From Bacteriovoracaceae bacterium (GTDB lineage: Bacteria > Bdellovibrionota > Bacteriovoracia > Bacteriovoracales > Bacteriovoracaceae), in NCBI GenBank assembly GCA_023151145.1, contig JAKLJM010000024.1, positions 1 to 13,226 of the forward strand: a stretch of DNA of 13,226 nt, given 5' to 3'. Positions 6,998 to 13,115 of the stretch are shown here, piece by piece. The notes beneath the pieces were generated by a model. That model made no database searches. It worked only from the letters and a program-made list of their open reading frames with translations, and was not told where the DNA came from. The position numbers and the translations under genes were made by a program. The number at the start of each line of letters is the position of its first letter. Positions within the stretch are counted from its first letter, which is position 1.

Positions 6998-8914
6998 TTA
7001 GTTGAAATAGTTTTCAATTGAGCTACTCACAGAAAGTGAAATTTCTTGATAATAAGGGCCTGAATCTAAAAGCTGAAACTTATAGCGATAGCCTCTGTTG
7101 GCGAGATCATTAATAAGCCAAGTAATTTCTCCTAGCTCACGCGTCTCTTTTGAAATTTGTGTCTGAAATTTCTCAGCCACCGCCGGAGTGTTAAATGGAC
7201 AGCCACCAATACCTTGCCAGTAACCACCAACTTCAACTAATTTCACTCCGAAAAAGTCACTTCCAAGAAAGGATTTAACTTTTAAAGATAGAGTGTTTTC
7301 CTCAAAATCTTTAATCTCTAAAATTTTTGAGATGTCATTGATCGTTAGATGAATCCCGACCTCCGTTTTTGTTAGCATTAGCTTTTTGTCTTTTAAAAGA
7401 TCACTTAACTTAAATGTTTCGCCGTTGATTACAAGATCAAGTTTTTCTCCTTCTCCCAATAGATCAGGTGTAAATGCAAATCCTTCATTATAGTCTTTAA
7501 AAGTATTTACTTCCCAAGTGCAATTCATTGGTAACTGGATACAGTTTTTCCCACAACTGCCACCTGCTCGATTGTAAATCTCTCGTTGTTTGCTTAAACT
7601 TCTACCAAAGCGATTTATAGGTCTTAGAGTAAATTCAACTTTAGAATTTGGTGTTACATTCCCAAGAGGTATTATGAATTCTGACTTGTTACCTGAAATT
7701 GCCCCAATATAAGAATAGATGCTTTCATTTGTTTCGCCAGATAAATCATTTCCTGTAATATAAGATAAAACAATGCGATCACTTGGAAGGTATTTTCGAT
7801 CCAGATAGTTTTCTTTAAACTCATTAGTCATGACAAACCATTTTCCAAGTTTGTCTTTATCCTTAATTTCTTTTAGGTGAGTAAAGTTTGGTAGATTGTT
7901 TTCAAATTGCCCGATCTTTAAAAGTGAATCATCCTTAACCAAATAGTTTTTATCAAAAACTGATTTTAAGATATCTTGAAATGAAACGCCTTTGCTCGCG
8001 GCCACATAAAAGATTTTCTCATCAAGTGGTGTCTCAAATAAGACAGGAATTGACTTTGCTTTAACACTTCCCAAAAGTGTTTTATAGTTTACTGCTATTG
8101 TTGGAACTTCAAAATCTTCTACCTCTGAAATAATGAACTCACCACGCTTAAAGAAACTCTCTTTTAATAGAGCAACCGGAGCATTATCAATGACCACATC
8201 AAAAGATTCATAAATCCCAGACTGAAAATGACGATCAACAATCGTTGAATTTAAAATTTCATAATTTTCTGTCTCGTGATTTAAAAAATAGAAATTAAGT
8301 TTAAGATTCTTAATTTCTTTAAAGATGGGCGATTCATTAAGCCTTGCCTGATTTGAAAGCGTGATCCGAATATTATCTATGATATTTTGATCACTAAAGA
8401 CTTCCCGATGCTGTATGGCCTTTGCATGAAAAAACTTTGGATCAAGTTCTGGATAACTTACCCATGATAGATCGTGCTCTTCAAATGTGCCACTTGAATG
8501 ACTGGAAAACCTCCCGAAACTTGCAGCAGTCTTCTTCGCATGATTTCTAGCAAAGACATTACCAACCCGAAACTTAAAATCGGGATTAGTGTCTTTGATG
8601 TCTGTATTAATGACGATAGTTTTTTGATCTTTTTCTGGATCAGCACTTTTGTCATGATAGGTCACTTCAATTTTATAATTTTGTAAAAATCGCACCTTTA
8701 AGTCTGGAAGTTCGGCAACAAAAGGATTTCTGCCCTTATTTATTTCTTCTCCATCTAAGACGCTATCTCCATCACTATCAGCATTTGGATCAATTTTTAA
8801 TTCATTGGTGGTGCTCATTCCACCACCACCATCACCACCGCCGTTATCACTTTTAAATGAACAGGCTGAAAATAGGCACAGCAAGGCACTTGCTAAAATT
8901 ATCTTTAGCTTCAT
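6998..8914 (-). CDS. Large surface lipoprotein with a TSP3-type calcium-binding repeat
   Basis: This 638-residue lipoprotein has a lysine-rich start, a hydrophobic core and the lipobox F-S-A-C with Cys18. A flexible G-G-G-D-G-G-G-G linker follows at about residues 25-32. Residues 42-65 hold a thrombospondin type 3-like motif, D-S-D-G-D-S-V-L-D-G-E-E, expected to bind calcium. The remaining roughly 570 residues are strand-rich and not recognised. Four Cys lie in the C-terminal third (G-S-C-G-K-N-C, then M-N-C and G-G-C-P) and may form disulfides. TAAGGAG seven bases upstream supports the ATG. It is encoded in the same orientation just before the pilin gene, with a 26-base gap, so it is probably expressed with the secretion system. 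A surface adhesin or pilus-associated role is inferred from context only. Confidence 0.88.
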   Translation of the reverse strand: MKLKIILASALLCLFSACSFKSDNGGGDGGGGMSTTNELKIDPNADSDGDSVLDGEEINKGRNPFVAELPDLKVRFLQNYKIEVTYHDKSADPEKDQKTIVINTDIKDTNPDFKFRVGNVFARNHAKKTAASFGRFSSHSSGTFEEHDLSWVSYPELDPKFFHAKAIQHREVFSDQNIIDNIRITLSNQARLNESPIFKEIKNLKLNFYFLNHETENYEILNSTIVDRHFQSGIYESFDVVIDNAPVALLKESFFKRGEFIISEVEDFEVPTIAVNYKTLLGSVKAKSIPVLFETPLDEKIFYVAASKGVSFQDILKSVFDKNYLVKDDSLLKIGQFENNLPNFTHLKEIKDKDKLGKWFVMTNEFKENYLDRKYLPSDRIVLSYITGNDLSGETNESIYSYIGAISGNKSEFIIPLGNVTPNSKVEFTLRPINRFGRSLSKQREIYNRAGGSCGKNCIQLPMNCTWEVNTFKDYNEGFAFTPDLLGEGEKLDLVINGETFKLSDLLKDKKLMLTKTEVGIHLTINDISKILEIKDFEENTLSLKVKSFLGSDFFGVKLVEVGGYWQGIGGCPFNTPAVAEKFQTQISKETRELGEITWLINDLANRGYRYKFQLLDSGPYYQEISLSVSSSIENYFN

Positions 8915-8942
8915 AGTTAAATCTCCTTAAAATGTTAAAATT

Positions 8943-9158
8943 CTAGTTTTCTAAAAGTGATTTAGGGTGTAAGTATTTAAGCACTCCTTGATTTTCGAGA
9001 TATCTCGTTTTTTCATTTTTCACTTTCTTAAGTTCGTTAATTTTTCCTTTAATCCTAAAGGCCATCGCCATGGCCTTGGGATTTTTTCTAAACTCACTTC
9101 GCGTAATACTCTCAATTGTTTTTTCTAAATGTTGAATCAGTCTTTCCATTTTCTCCAT
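8943..9158 (-). CDS. Small charged helical protein, unknown function
   Basis: I do not recognise this 71-residue, strongly basic and largely helical protein. The N-terminal half has heptad-like leucine and isoleucine spacing (L-I-Q-H-L-E-K-T-I-E-S-I). The middle is a Lys/Glu-rich helix (K-I-N-E-L-K-K-V-K-N-E-K). There is no signal peptide or membrane helix, so it is probably cytoplasmic. I started it at the ATG at 9158 because AAGGAGGG precedes it by about five bases. A start 18 codons upstream, at 9212, lacks such a site and would run inside the preceding small gene. It is second in the operon, 10 bases after the first small gene and 28 bases before the lipoprotein. Confidence 0.7.
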   Translation of the reverse strand: MEKMERLIQHLEKTIESITRSEFRKNPKAMAMAFRIKGKINELKKVKNEKTRYLENQGVLKYLHPKSLLEN

Positions 9159-9168
9159 CGCTCCCTCC

Positions 9169-9324
9169 TTAAATTCGCGCGTAAGCACGATGCAATTGTT
9201 TGTACTCATCAATAAATCTGAAATTGGTCGTCAGCTCTTTAATTGAAAGCATGCCGACAAGTTCATTCACTTCAAGCTTCATGCGCTTTAATGTTTCAAG
9301 TAAATTCAAAGTTCCTTTTCTCAT
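9169..9324 (-). CDS. Small helical protein at the head of the T4SS operon
   Basis: This 51-codon ORF starts M-R-K-G-T-L-N-L-L-E and ends H-R-A-Y-A-R-I. A strong GGAGGAA ribosome binding site sits seven bases before its ATG. Its stop codon is embedded in the ribosome binding site of the next gene (TAAGGAGG). This tight coupling, more than the protein sequence, is the evidence that it is real. The product is predicted all-helical, amphipathic and without an export signal. No family is recognised. It is the first gene after the likely operon promoter and might be a regulator or a small accessory factor, but the sequence does not show which. Confidence 0.65.
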   Translation of the reverse strand: MRKGTLNLLETLKRMKLEVNELVGMLSIKELTTNFRFIDEYKQLHRAYARI

Positions 9325-9455
9325 TCCAGTTCCTCCATAAAAAAGTTGATGCTTATTTATTTCGTTTTTTCTTCCTCCTTTTTTTCTATGAAATAAATTG
9401 AGCGAAAAAAGAAAACTAAAATTTTTTGATAAAATAAATGAAAAAATGAATTGCT

Positions 9456-9483
9456 CTAATAATTGCTACCGACCGTCAGTCAA
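9456..9483 (-). promoter_or_regulatory. Candidate sigma70-type promoter for the T4SS operon
   Basis: On the minus strand, TTGACT (9478-9483, five of six matches to the -35 consensus) is followed after 16 bases by TATTAG (9456-9461, four of six matches to -10). It faces the secretion operon, whose first ATG is at 9324. That leaves a leader of roughly 120 bases. The spacer between the hexamers is one arm of the strong inverted repeat, so binding there should block polymerase. The -10 is imperfect and sigma preferences in this lineage may differ, so this is a candidate only. Confidence 0.45.
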
Positions 9484-9513
9484 AAGCACTAATTTGGCCG
9501 ACGGTCGGTAGCA
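9464..9513. promoter_or_regulatory. Paired operator-like inverted repeat
   Basis: The arms TGCTACCGACCGTC (9464-9477) and GACGGTCGGTAGCA (9500-9513) are exact reverse complements over 14 bases, separated by 22 bases. Each arm with its flank is itself a near-palindrome: ACCGACCGTCAGT centred on 9474 and GCCGACGGTCGGT centred on 9503, each with one mismatch. Two dimer-binding sites about 29 bases apart, close to three helical turns, is the layout expected for a repressor acting on the divergent promoters. There is no T-run after either arm, so a transcription terminator is unlikely. An oriT-type repeat cannot be excluded, given the nearby conjugation-like genes. Confidence 0.65.
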
Positions 9514-9613
9514 GTTTTCGTAGAGAAGCCTGCTGTAAGATTTTTTTAGTAGGTAAAACCCCTATAAATTATGTCAAAACAGAAGATTTGGTGTCATTTT
9601 GGCCATTTTTTAG

Positions 9614-9643
9614 TTGTCAAGAGATTATTGCCTTCGATATGAA
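9614..9643 (+). promoter_or_regulatory. Candidate promoter for the TIGR02147-like regulator
   Basis: TTGTCA (9614-9619, five of six to the -35 consensus), an 18-base spacer and TATGAA (9638-9643, four of six) face the regulator whose ATG is at 9675. An alternative is TATAAA at 9563-9568 with a poor T-rich -35. Either is possible, and neither is strong. Confidence 0.3.
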
Positions 9644-9674
9644 GCTCATATGAATTTATTTAATCGAGAAGCTT

Positions 9675-10478
9675 ATGAACGAAATGAGTAATCAAGAGCC
9701 ATGGACAGGGATATTTAAAAAATGCCTGACAGACTTAAAAGAGAAAAATGCAAAACTAAGCATTTCTCAACTGGCGTCTAAAATCAATGTCGCAAGAAGT
9801 ACTTTGAGTGATCACATTAACTCAAAGGCAGGAGCAACAAAGCCTAACCTAGATAATTACATTAAAGTTATCTTAGAATCTGGTAATGTTGCCATGTTTT
9901 TTGAAGCTCTTGCTGCTTACGATGAAAATCTTTCAAAAAATTTAAAAGAAGTATTAAGTGTTTCTACGACTAAAAAGAACGCAGCGATTGCAACAGAAGA
10001 ACTTGAAACAATCTTAGAAGATCGTTCACTTTTTATTGCCTATATTTTGGCCTCAAATGACAAGGGAATTAACTTTAAGACGCTTGCCCATATATTAGGT
10101 AACAAAGCACAAACTGCCATGAATACGCTTATTGCTCGTGGATTGGCAATTGATGAGAGCAGGCTTTTAAAAGTTAATAATCCCACATTTCTTATTCGAT
10201 CATTTGAAAGCATTAAGCACCATTTAACTACTTATGCCGAATACTACAAGCCGCATCATGCAGGAAAAGAACGTAATTATGCCTTTTCTCTTACTGGATC
10301 ATTAAACGCAGAGGGTATAAAAGCAAATCATCAAGCTTATAAAATTTTGCATGAGACAATAAAAAACAATATGCGCAACCCTGCTTTTGAAGGAAATATT
10401 CCTGCATTTTCTGTAGGGTTTTGTGATACATTTACAGACATTAATTTTGATCCCGAAGATAAAGGGGAATTACAATGA
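9675..10478 (+). CDS. HTH transcriptional regulator, TIGR02147/DUF4423-like
   Basis: This 267-residue cytoplasmic protein has an N-terminal helix-turn-helix of the lambda-repressor kind at about residues 30-52 (L-S-I-S-Q-L-A-S-K-I-N-V-A-R-S-T-L-S-D-H). A second winged-helix-like segment lies at about 130-165. The C-terminal part reads Y-A-F-S-L-T-G-S-L-N and later F-S-V-G-F-C-D-T-F. This resembles the TIGR02147/DUF4423 pattern, where a conserved Ser/Leu strand precedes a helix and an F-x-x-x-F-x-P-x-T-like end. GAGAAG five bases before the ATG supports the start. The last codon overlaps the ATG of the exported-protein gene (ATGA), so the two are translationally coupled. It is a candidate binder of the operator in the adjacent intergenic region. 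The family call is moderate, and the ligand is unknown. Confidence 0.7.
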   Translation: MNEMSNQEPWTGIFKKCLTDLKEKNAKLSISQLASKINVARSTLSDHINSKAGATKPNLDNYIKVILESGNVAMFFEALAAYDENLSKNLKEVLSVSTTKKNAAIATEELETILEDRSLFIAYILASNDKGINFKTLAHILGNKAQTAMNTLIARGLAIDESRLLKVNNPTFLIRSFESIKHHLTTYAEYYKPHHAGKERNYAFSLTGSLNAEGIKANHQAYKILHETIKNNMRNPAFEGNIPAFSVGFCDTFTDINFDPEDKGELQ

Positions 10479-10789
10479 AAAATATTTTTAAATTTGGGCT
10501 CTTTTCAATAATTGTTATTTCTTTTAATGCTCAATCTGCCATTAAAGAGCTAACTCTAATCTCACTAAACTCTGGTGAAATTCTTACTCCCTCTGAGCAT
10601 GTTAACTATGTTGCAAAAAACGCACTTCACCTTTTTGATGGAAGAATAATCGAATCGTCTGAAATAGAAAATGTTGAGGTTATGCACGCAAATGGTTCTT
10701 CTGAAATAGTCGAAAAAGAACTATTTAAAATCATCAAAGTAAATGCTGCAAGAATAAGTATTGGTGGTGATAATTCTGGTGGGGGTTGA
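10475..10789 (+). CDS. Small exported protein with Gly-rich C-terminus
   Basis: This 104-residue protein of unknown family has a clear signal peptide: M-K-N-I-F-K, a hydrophobic core, and a likely cut after Q-S-A at residue 22. The mature part is about 82 residues and reads like a small beta-alpha fold, ending R-I-S-I-G-G-D-N-S-G-G-G. The ATG overlaps the regulator's TGA, and AAGGGGAA lies five bases upstream of it. Coupling to a DNA-binding regulator suggests a signal, sensor or pheromone precursor, or an effector controlled by that regulator. That is inferred from context. The TGA stop is followed in the same frame by another open stretch of 46 codons. Confidence 0.75.
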   Translation: MKNIFKFGLFSIIVISFNAQSAIKELTLISLNSGEILTPSEHVNYVAKNALHLFDGRIIESSEIENVEVMHANGSSEIVEKELFKIIKVNAARISIGGDNSGGG

Positions 10790-10792
10790 TTG

Positions 10793-10927
10793 ATGAAATT
10801 TTTAAATAATCATGGTAACGGTTCTGGTGGCTCAAAACTACTTCTTGATGGTGATGGAAGCGGTGGTAGAGCTGTTTCCTTTGGTAGCGGCAACGATCCC
10901 GATACAGGTGAAATTAAAAAACAATAA
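10793..10927 (+). CDS. 44-residue Gly-rich ORF after an in-frame TGA
   Basis: This short ORF (starting M-K-F-L-N-N-H-G-N-G-S-G-G) is about one quarter Gly and ends D-P-D-T-G-E-I-K-K-Q. It has no signal peptide. It lies in the same frame as the exported-protein gene, with only TGA and one TTG codon between them. A GGTGGGGG run before its ATG could serve as a ribosome binding site. It may be a separate peptide, a readthrough extension of the exported protein, or the tail of a gene broken by a nonsense change. Its last 14 bases overlap the convergent LysM-barrel gene, which slightly weakens the case. Confidence 0.45.
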   Translation: MKFLNNHGNGSGGSKLLLDGDGSGGRAVSFGSGNDPDTGEIKKQ

Positions 10928-11894
10928 TCCCCACATTAAACCCAATCCGATCAATACTAAGTTTTGTTGTGCCCTCTAAGTCATGGTGTTTGTAAAAAGC
11001 CCCGAAAGAAAATCTCCCATCTGGCTTAAACGTTAGGGCCAATATATATTTACTTCCAGATAGATTTTTCCCTGAATCACTGCTTGATGCAAGCACATAA
11101 GAATAAGACGCTCGAACATTAAAATTCATTTTAAACACATCAAAGTTACTTACGATCCCCATTGTTCCGTAGTGCAATTGATTGTTAATATTTTTAACCG
11201 CATCACCTCCGACAATTTCAGCGGTGTTAAACGTGTTAAGCGACTCGTAATCATAGCCTGTATAAAAACCTAATCCATTATCCCGATTATAATTTTGATA
11301 ATAAAGATTTCCTCCAATTTCACCAGGTATTGAAAACTCACTCGTAAGTGATTCGCTATTTCCTTTCACACTTCCCTTAGAAGGTTGCGCCCAATAAAAA
11401 CTTCCGACGATAAAATTTGTTTTTTCATCATCGGAGACACTTCCAGATAAACCAAAAGTCACTGGAAAGTTCTGGCCTGATTTTACGTTTTGATCGGTCG
11501 TTTCTTCTGCATAAGTACCAAATGAGGTTGCATAAAATAGAGACACATAAAGACTTCTATTAAATTCATTAGGCTCTTTATACATAGGCAGCATTGGTGC
11601 CCATGAGCTTCCTGAGGCGTAAGCATCGTAAGGATAAGTCACATAGATTAACTGATTTACAGGAGGATTTTTCCAATCTTTAATAATGGGATTCCATTTT
11701 TTTATATCTTCAGCATAACTAGAAATGTCGTTTCCGTGAGTGTACCAAACGCGAGGGAGATTTCGTTTTGCAATTGTCTCTATGGTATCGCCCTTATTCA
11801 CTTTATCTATTTCGCTGGCACTTATTGTAAAGGATAAAAGAAGTGACATTAATACGAAAATTTTAGGGTGGCCCCCACAAATAAATGGAGGCAT
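10914..11894 (-). CDS. LysM domain plus outer-membrane beta-barrel protein
   Basis: The N-terminal part of the mature protein is LysM-like (V-N-K-G-D-T-I-E-T-I-A-K-R-N, then a W-N-P-I-I segment and N-Q-L-I-Y-V), expected to bind peptidoglycan in the periplasm. The remaining roughly 230 residues alternate hydrophobic and polar residues in many Tyr/Phe-rich strands. They end in F-N-V-G-I-I-V-F, the terminal Phe typical of outer-membrane barrels. The start is uncertain. The open frame extends to a TTG at 12041, but that part runs through the DGR template and is not credible. The ATG at 11894 gives a signal peptide with H-P-K before the hydrophobic core and S-A before the cut. The ATG at 11849 gives one that is too short and uncharged. 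None of the starts has a good ribosome binding site, and the 11894 ATG lies in a hairpin stem. Confidence 0.75.
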   Translation of the reverse strand: MPPFICGGHPKIFVLMSLLLSFTISASEIDKVNKGDTIETIAKRNLPRVWYTHGNDISSYAEDIKKWNPIIKDWKNPPVNQLIYVTYPYDAYASGSSWAPMLPMYKEPNEFNRSLYVSLFYATSFGTYAEETTDQNVKSGQNFPVTFGLSGSVSDDEKTNFIVGSFYWAQPSKGSVKGNSESLTSEFSIPGEIGGNLYYQNYNRDNGLGFYTGYDYESLNTFNTAEIVGGDAVKNINNQLHYGTMGIVSNFDVFKMNFNVRASYSYVLASSSDSGKNLSGSKYILALTFKPDGRFSFGAFYKHHDLEGTTKLSIDRIGFNVGIIVF

Positions 11895-11920
11895 TTTTTC
11901 ACGCGAAAAATTGCACCCTA
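11864..11920 (-). repeat. Large bulged hairpin beside the DGR template
   Basis: On the minus strand, TAGGGTG at 11914-11920 pairs exactly with CACCCTA at 11864-11870. Inside it, GCAATTTTTC (11905-11914) pairs with GAAAAAATGC (11891-11900) over nine of ten positions around a GCGT loop. A 20-base unpaired stretch lies on the downstream side. No T-run follows, so it does not look like a terminator. It may belong to the folded DGR RNA or to the leader of the LysM-barrel gene, whose candidate ATG at 11894 lies within the inner stem. Confidence 0.5.
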
Positions 11921-12166
11921 GGAGTACTCGTCGTGCCTTAAATAAATTTAAAATTTGAACTAGTGAAATTTTATAACAATCTTTCAATCTATATTCCTTT
12001 CTCTCTTTAAGTCTAGCGAGGGCGCGCGCACCGGAAGCCAATATTCCAATTCGAATTGGAAGCCGAGTTGTTCAAATTGAGAGCACCAACTCCTGCATTC
12101 GCACCATTATTCCAATTGCCTCCACGTAACGCAGCGGCGGGAACTTGAAATTTTAACGAGTACTCC
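11921..12166. repeat. 11-bp inverted repeat bracketing the DGR template
   Basis: GGAGTACTCGT at 11921-11931 is the exact reverse complement of ACGAGTACTCC at 12156-12166. A further G-U pair is possible at the outer end. The arms flank the template repeat at 12013-12150, so a minus-strand transcript could close into a large loop holding the template. The right arm is also the last codons of the RT gene (G-S-T-R). The core GAGTACTC is itself a palindrome, so part of the match follows from that. Confidence 0.45.
12013..12150 (-). ncRNA. DGR template repeat (TR)
   Basis: Read on the minus strand, this segment starts two bases after the RT stop. It reads as a 45-residue open peptide ending in TAG, with R-G-G-N-W-N-N-G-A-N-A-G-V-G-A-L near its start and N-W-N-I-G-F-R-C-A-R-P-R at its end. 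Ten AAT/AAC codons are scattered through it. This is the hallmark of a DGR template, because adenine mutagenesis of AAY codons yields many residues and no stops. The R-G-G-x-W-N to G-F-R-C pattern matches the end of a SUMF1/formylglycine-generating-enzyme-like C-type lectin fold. The 3' end is GC-rich (GGTGCGCGCGCC, a near-palindrome) and fits the initiation-of-mutagenic-homing region. Exact borders need the variable repeat, which is not in this window. Confidence 0.85.
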
Positions 12167-13115
12167 CTTTTGGATAATTTTCCCAAGCTAAATAGGATTG
12201 CTTACTCATCGCTACTTCACTCATTAAATATCCATTTTTTTCTTTTGTTCTTATCTTGCTATCATGCCTTCTTTTATTTCTATTAAGGGGACGTATGTCC
12301 TCACGAGTTACTAAAAAACCTAAAAAAGGAATTCCACAATTTTTAATCCATACAATTTTTCCTTTTGGAAACTTTAATTTTTCATTTTTTCCAATTTTCA
12401 AAACTTCTTTTAATATAGATAATGCCTCATCTTTAGTTGACGTTATAAAAATAAAATCATCCATGTAGCGAACATAGTTTCCGTTGGTCTTTTTCATCAA
12501 ATAACAATCAATATCTTTAAGATAAAAGTTAGAAAAAATTTGAGAAGTTAGATTTCCTAAAGGCAAACCTACTCCATTTTTATTTACAGGATGTGAAACC
12601 AGCAAGCCTTTTATTAATCCAATTAAACTATGATCAGACAGAACAGCATTAATTTTCCCAAGCAATCTTCCATGGGAAATACTTGAAAAATATTTTCTTA
12701 CATCTAGTTTGACGGCATAGTAAAAATCTTTACCTTTTATTATTTCATGTAATTTTATCACTGCTCGACCATTTCCTAGCCCTACCCTGCAAGCAAATGA
12801 ATTATTTATTAAAAACATATCTAGCTCGGGTGCCAAGACATCGTAAATCGCTCTATGGACAACCCTATCAATAAATGGGGCCGAAGAAATCAGGCGTCTC
12901 TTGGGATCACTGACATAAAATTCTTTATACTTTCCCCAAGGATAATTTTCTCCTTTTAAAATATTTACATGTAATACTTCGACCAAGTGATCTAATTTCA
13001 CAAATGCACTCTGGGGAGAAAACTTGCCCCGCTTACCTCTCAGACAAGCATAAAAAGCTCTCTCAATATTTTCTTTACAAGCAACTTTTTCAAGCATTGT
13101 TAATTGTTTTTGCAT
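12153..13115 (-). CDS. DGR-type reverse transcriptase
   Basis: This 320-residue reverse transcriptase copies the TR RNA into adenine-mutated cDNA. The RT motifs are in order: P-K-R-R-L-I-S-S-A-P at about 71-80, V-K-L-D-V-R-K-Y-F with catalytic Asp138, G-L-P-L-G-N-L-T-S-Q at about 183-192, and Y-V-R-Y-M-D-D-F with Y-M-D-D at 217-220. L-G-N-L-T-S-Q is the DGR-specific form of motif 4 ([I/V/L]GxxxSQ), where group II intron and retron enzymes usually have QG. The thumb follows with G-I-P-F-L-G-F at about 261-267. There is no maturase or endonuclease domain, and the length matches other DGR enzymes. The ATG overlaps the end of the avd-like gene by 16 bases. The stop lies two bases before the TR. 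Confidence 0.95.
   Translation of the reverse strand: MQKQLTMLEKVACKENIERAFYACLRGKRGKFSPQSAFVKLDHLVEVLHVNILKGENYPWGKYKEFYVSDPKRRLISSAPFIDRVVHRAIYDVLAPELDMFLINNSFACRVGLGNGRAVIKLHEIIKGKDFYYAVKLDVRKYFSSISHGRLLGKINAVLSDHSLIGLIKGLLVSHPVNKNGVGLPLGNLTSQIFSNFYLKDIDCYLMKKTNGNYVRYMDDFIFITSTKDEALSILKEVLKIGKNEKLKFPKGKIVWIKNCGIPFLGFLVTREDIRPLNRNKRRHDSKIRTKEKNGYLMSEVAMSKQSYLAWENYPKGSTR

Larger units (their letters stand above)
9325..9674. other. Divergent intergenic regulatory region
   Basis: This region of about 350 bases separates the leftward secretion operon from the rightward regulator gene. It is very AT-rich except for a GC-rich inverted repeat at 9464-9513. It holds a likely leftward promoter that overlaps that repeat and weaker rightward promoter candidates nearer the regulator. 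I see no convincing gene in it: the only short ORFs are a two-codon ATG and a 23-codon stretch at 9571-9642 without a ribosome binding site. Two copies of ATATGAA lie 12 bases apart just before the regulator. Confidence 0.8.

Noticed and set aside
8458..8686. Two overlapping short ORFs, one on each strand, within the large lipoprotein gene
   Set aside because: Both lie wholly inside a well-supported gene and have no ribosome binding sites or recognisable features.
9368..9384. Strong AAGGAGGAA ribosome-binding-like sequence on the minus strand
   Set aside because: No ATG, GTG or TTG lies at a usable distance with an open frame. It is probably a chance purine run in the operon leader.
9464..9513. 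Inverted repeat as a transcription terminator
   Set aside because: Neither arm is followed by a T-run in its direction, the loop is 22 bases, and it overlaps a promoter in a divergent region.
9571..9642. 23-codon ORF starting just after a TATAAA box
   Set aside because: No ribosome binding site, no recognisable product, and Trp/Cys/His-rich content that looks like chance.
1..11000. A variable repeat matching the template within this window
   Set aside because: Reading both strands by eye, I found no second copy of the RGGNWNN to GFRC segment or its GC-rich end. No ORF here ends in that way.
11895..12041. N-terminal extension of the LysM-barrel ORF back to a TTG at 12041
   Set aside because: It begins inside the DGR template, uses a TTG without a ribosome binding site, and adds a basic stretch ahead of what is clearly a signal peptide.
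12256..12468. Plus-strand ORF inside the RT gene
   Set aside because: It is a shadow of the RT coding strand. The RT has all catalytic motifs, and this product has none.
12153..13115. RT as a retron or group II intron maturase
   Set aside because: Motif 4 is LGNLTSQ and not QG-type, there is no maturase/HNH domain, and an avd-like gene and an AAY-rich template flank it.
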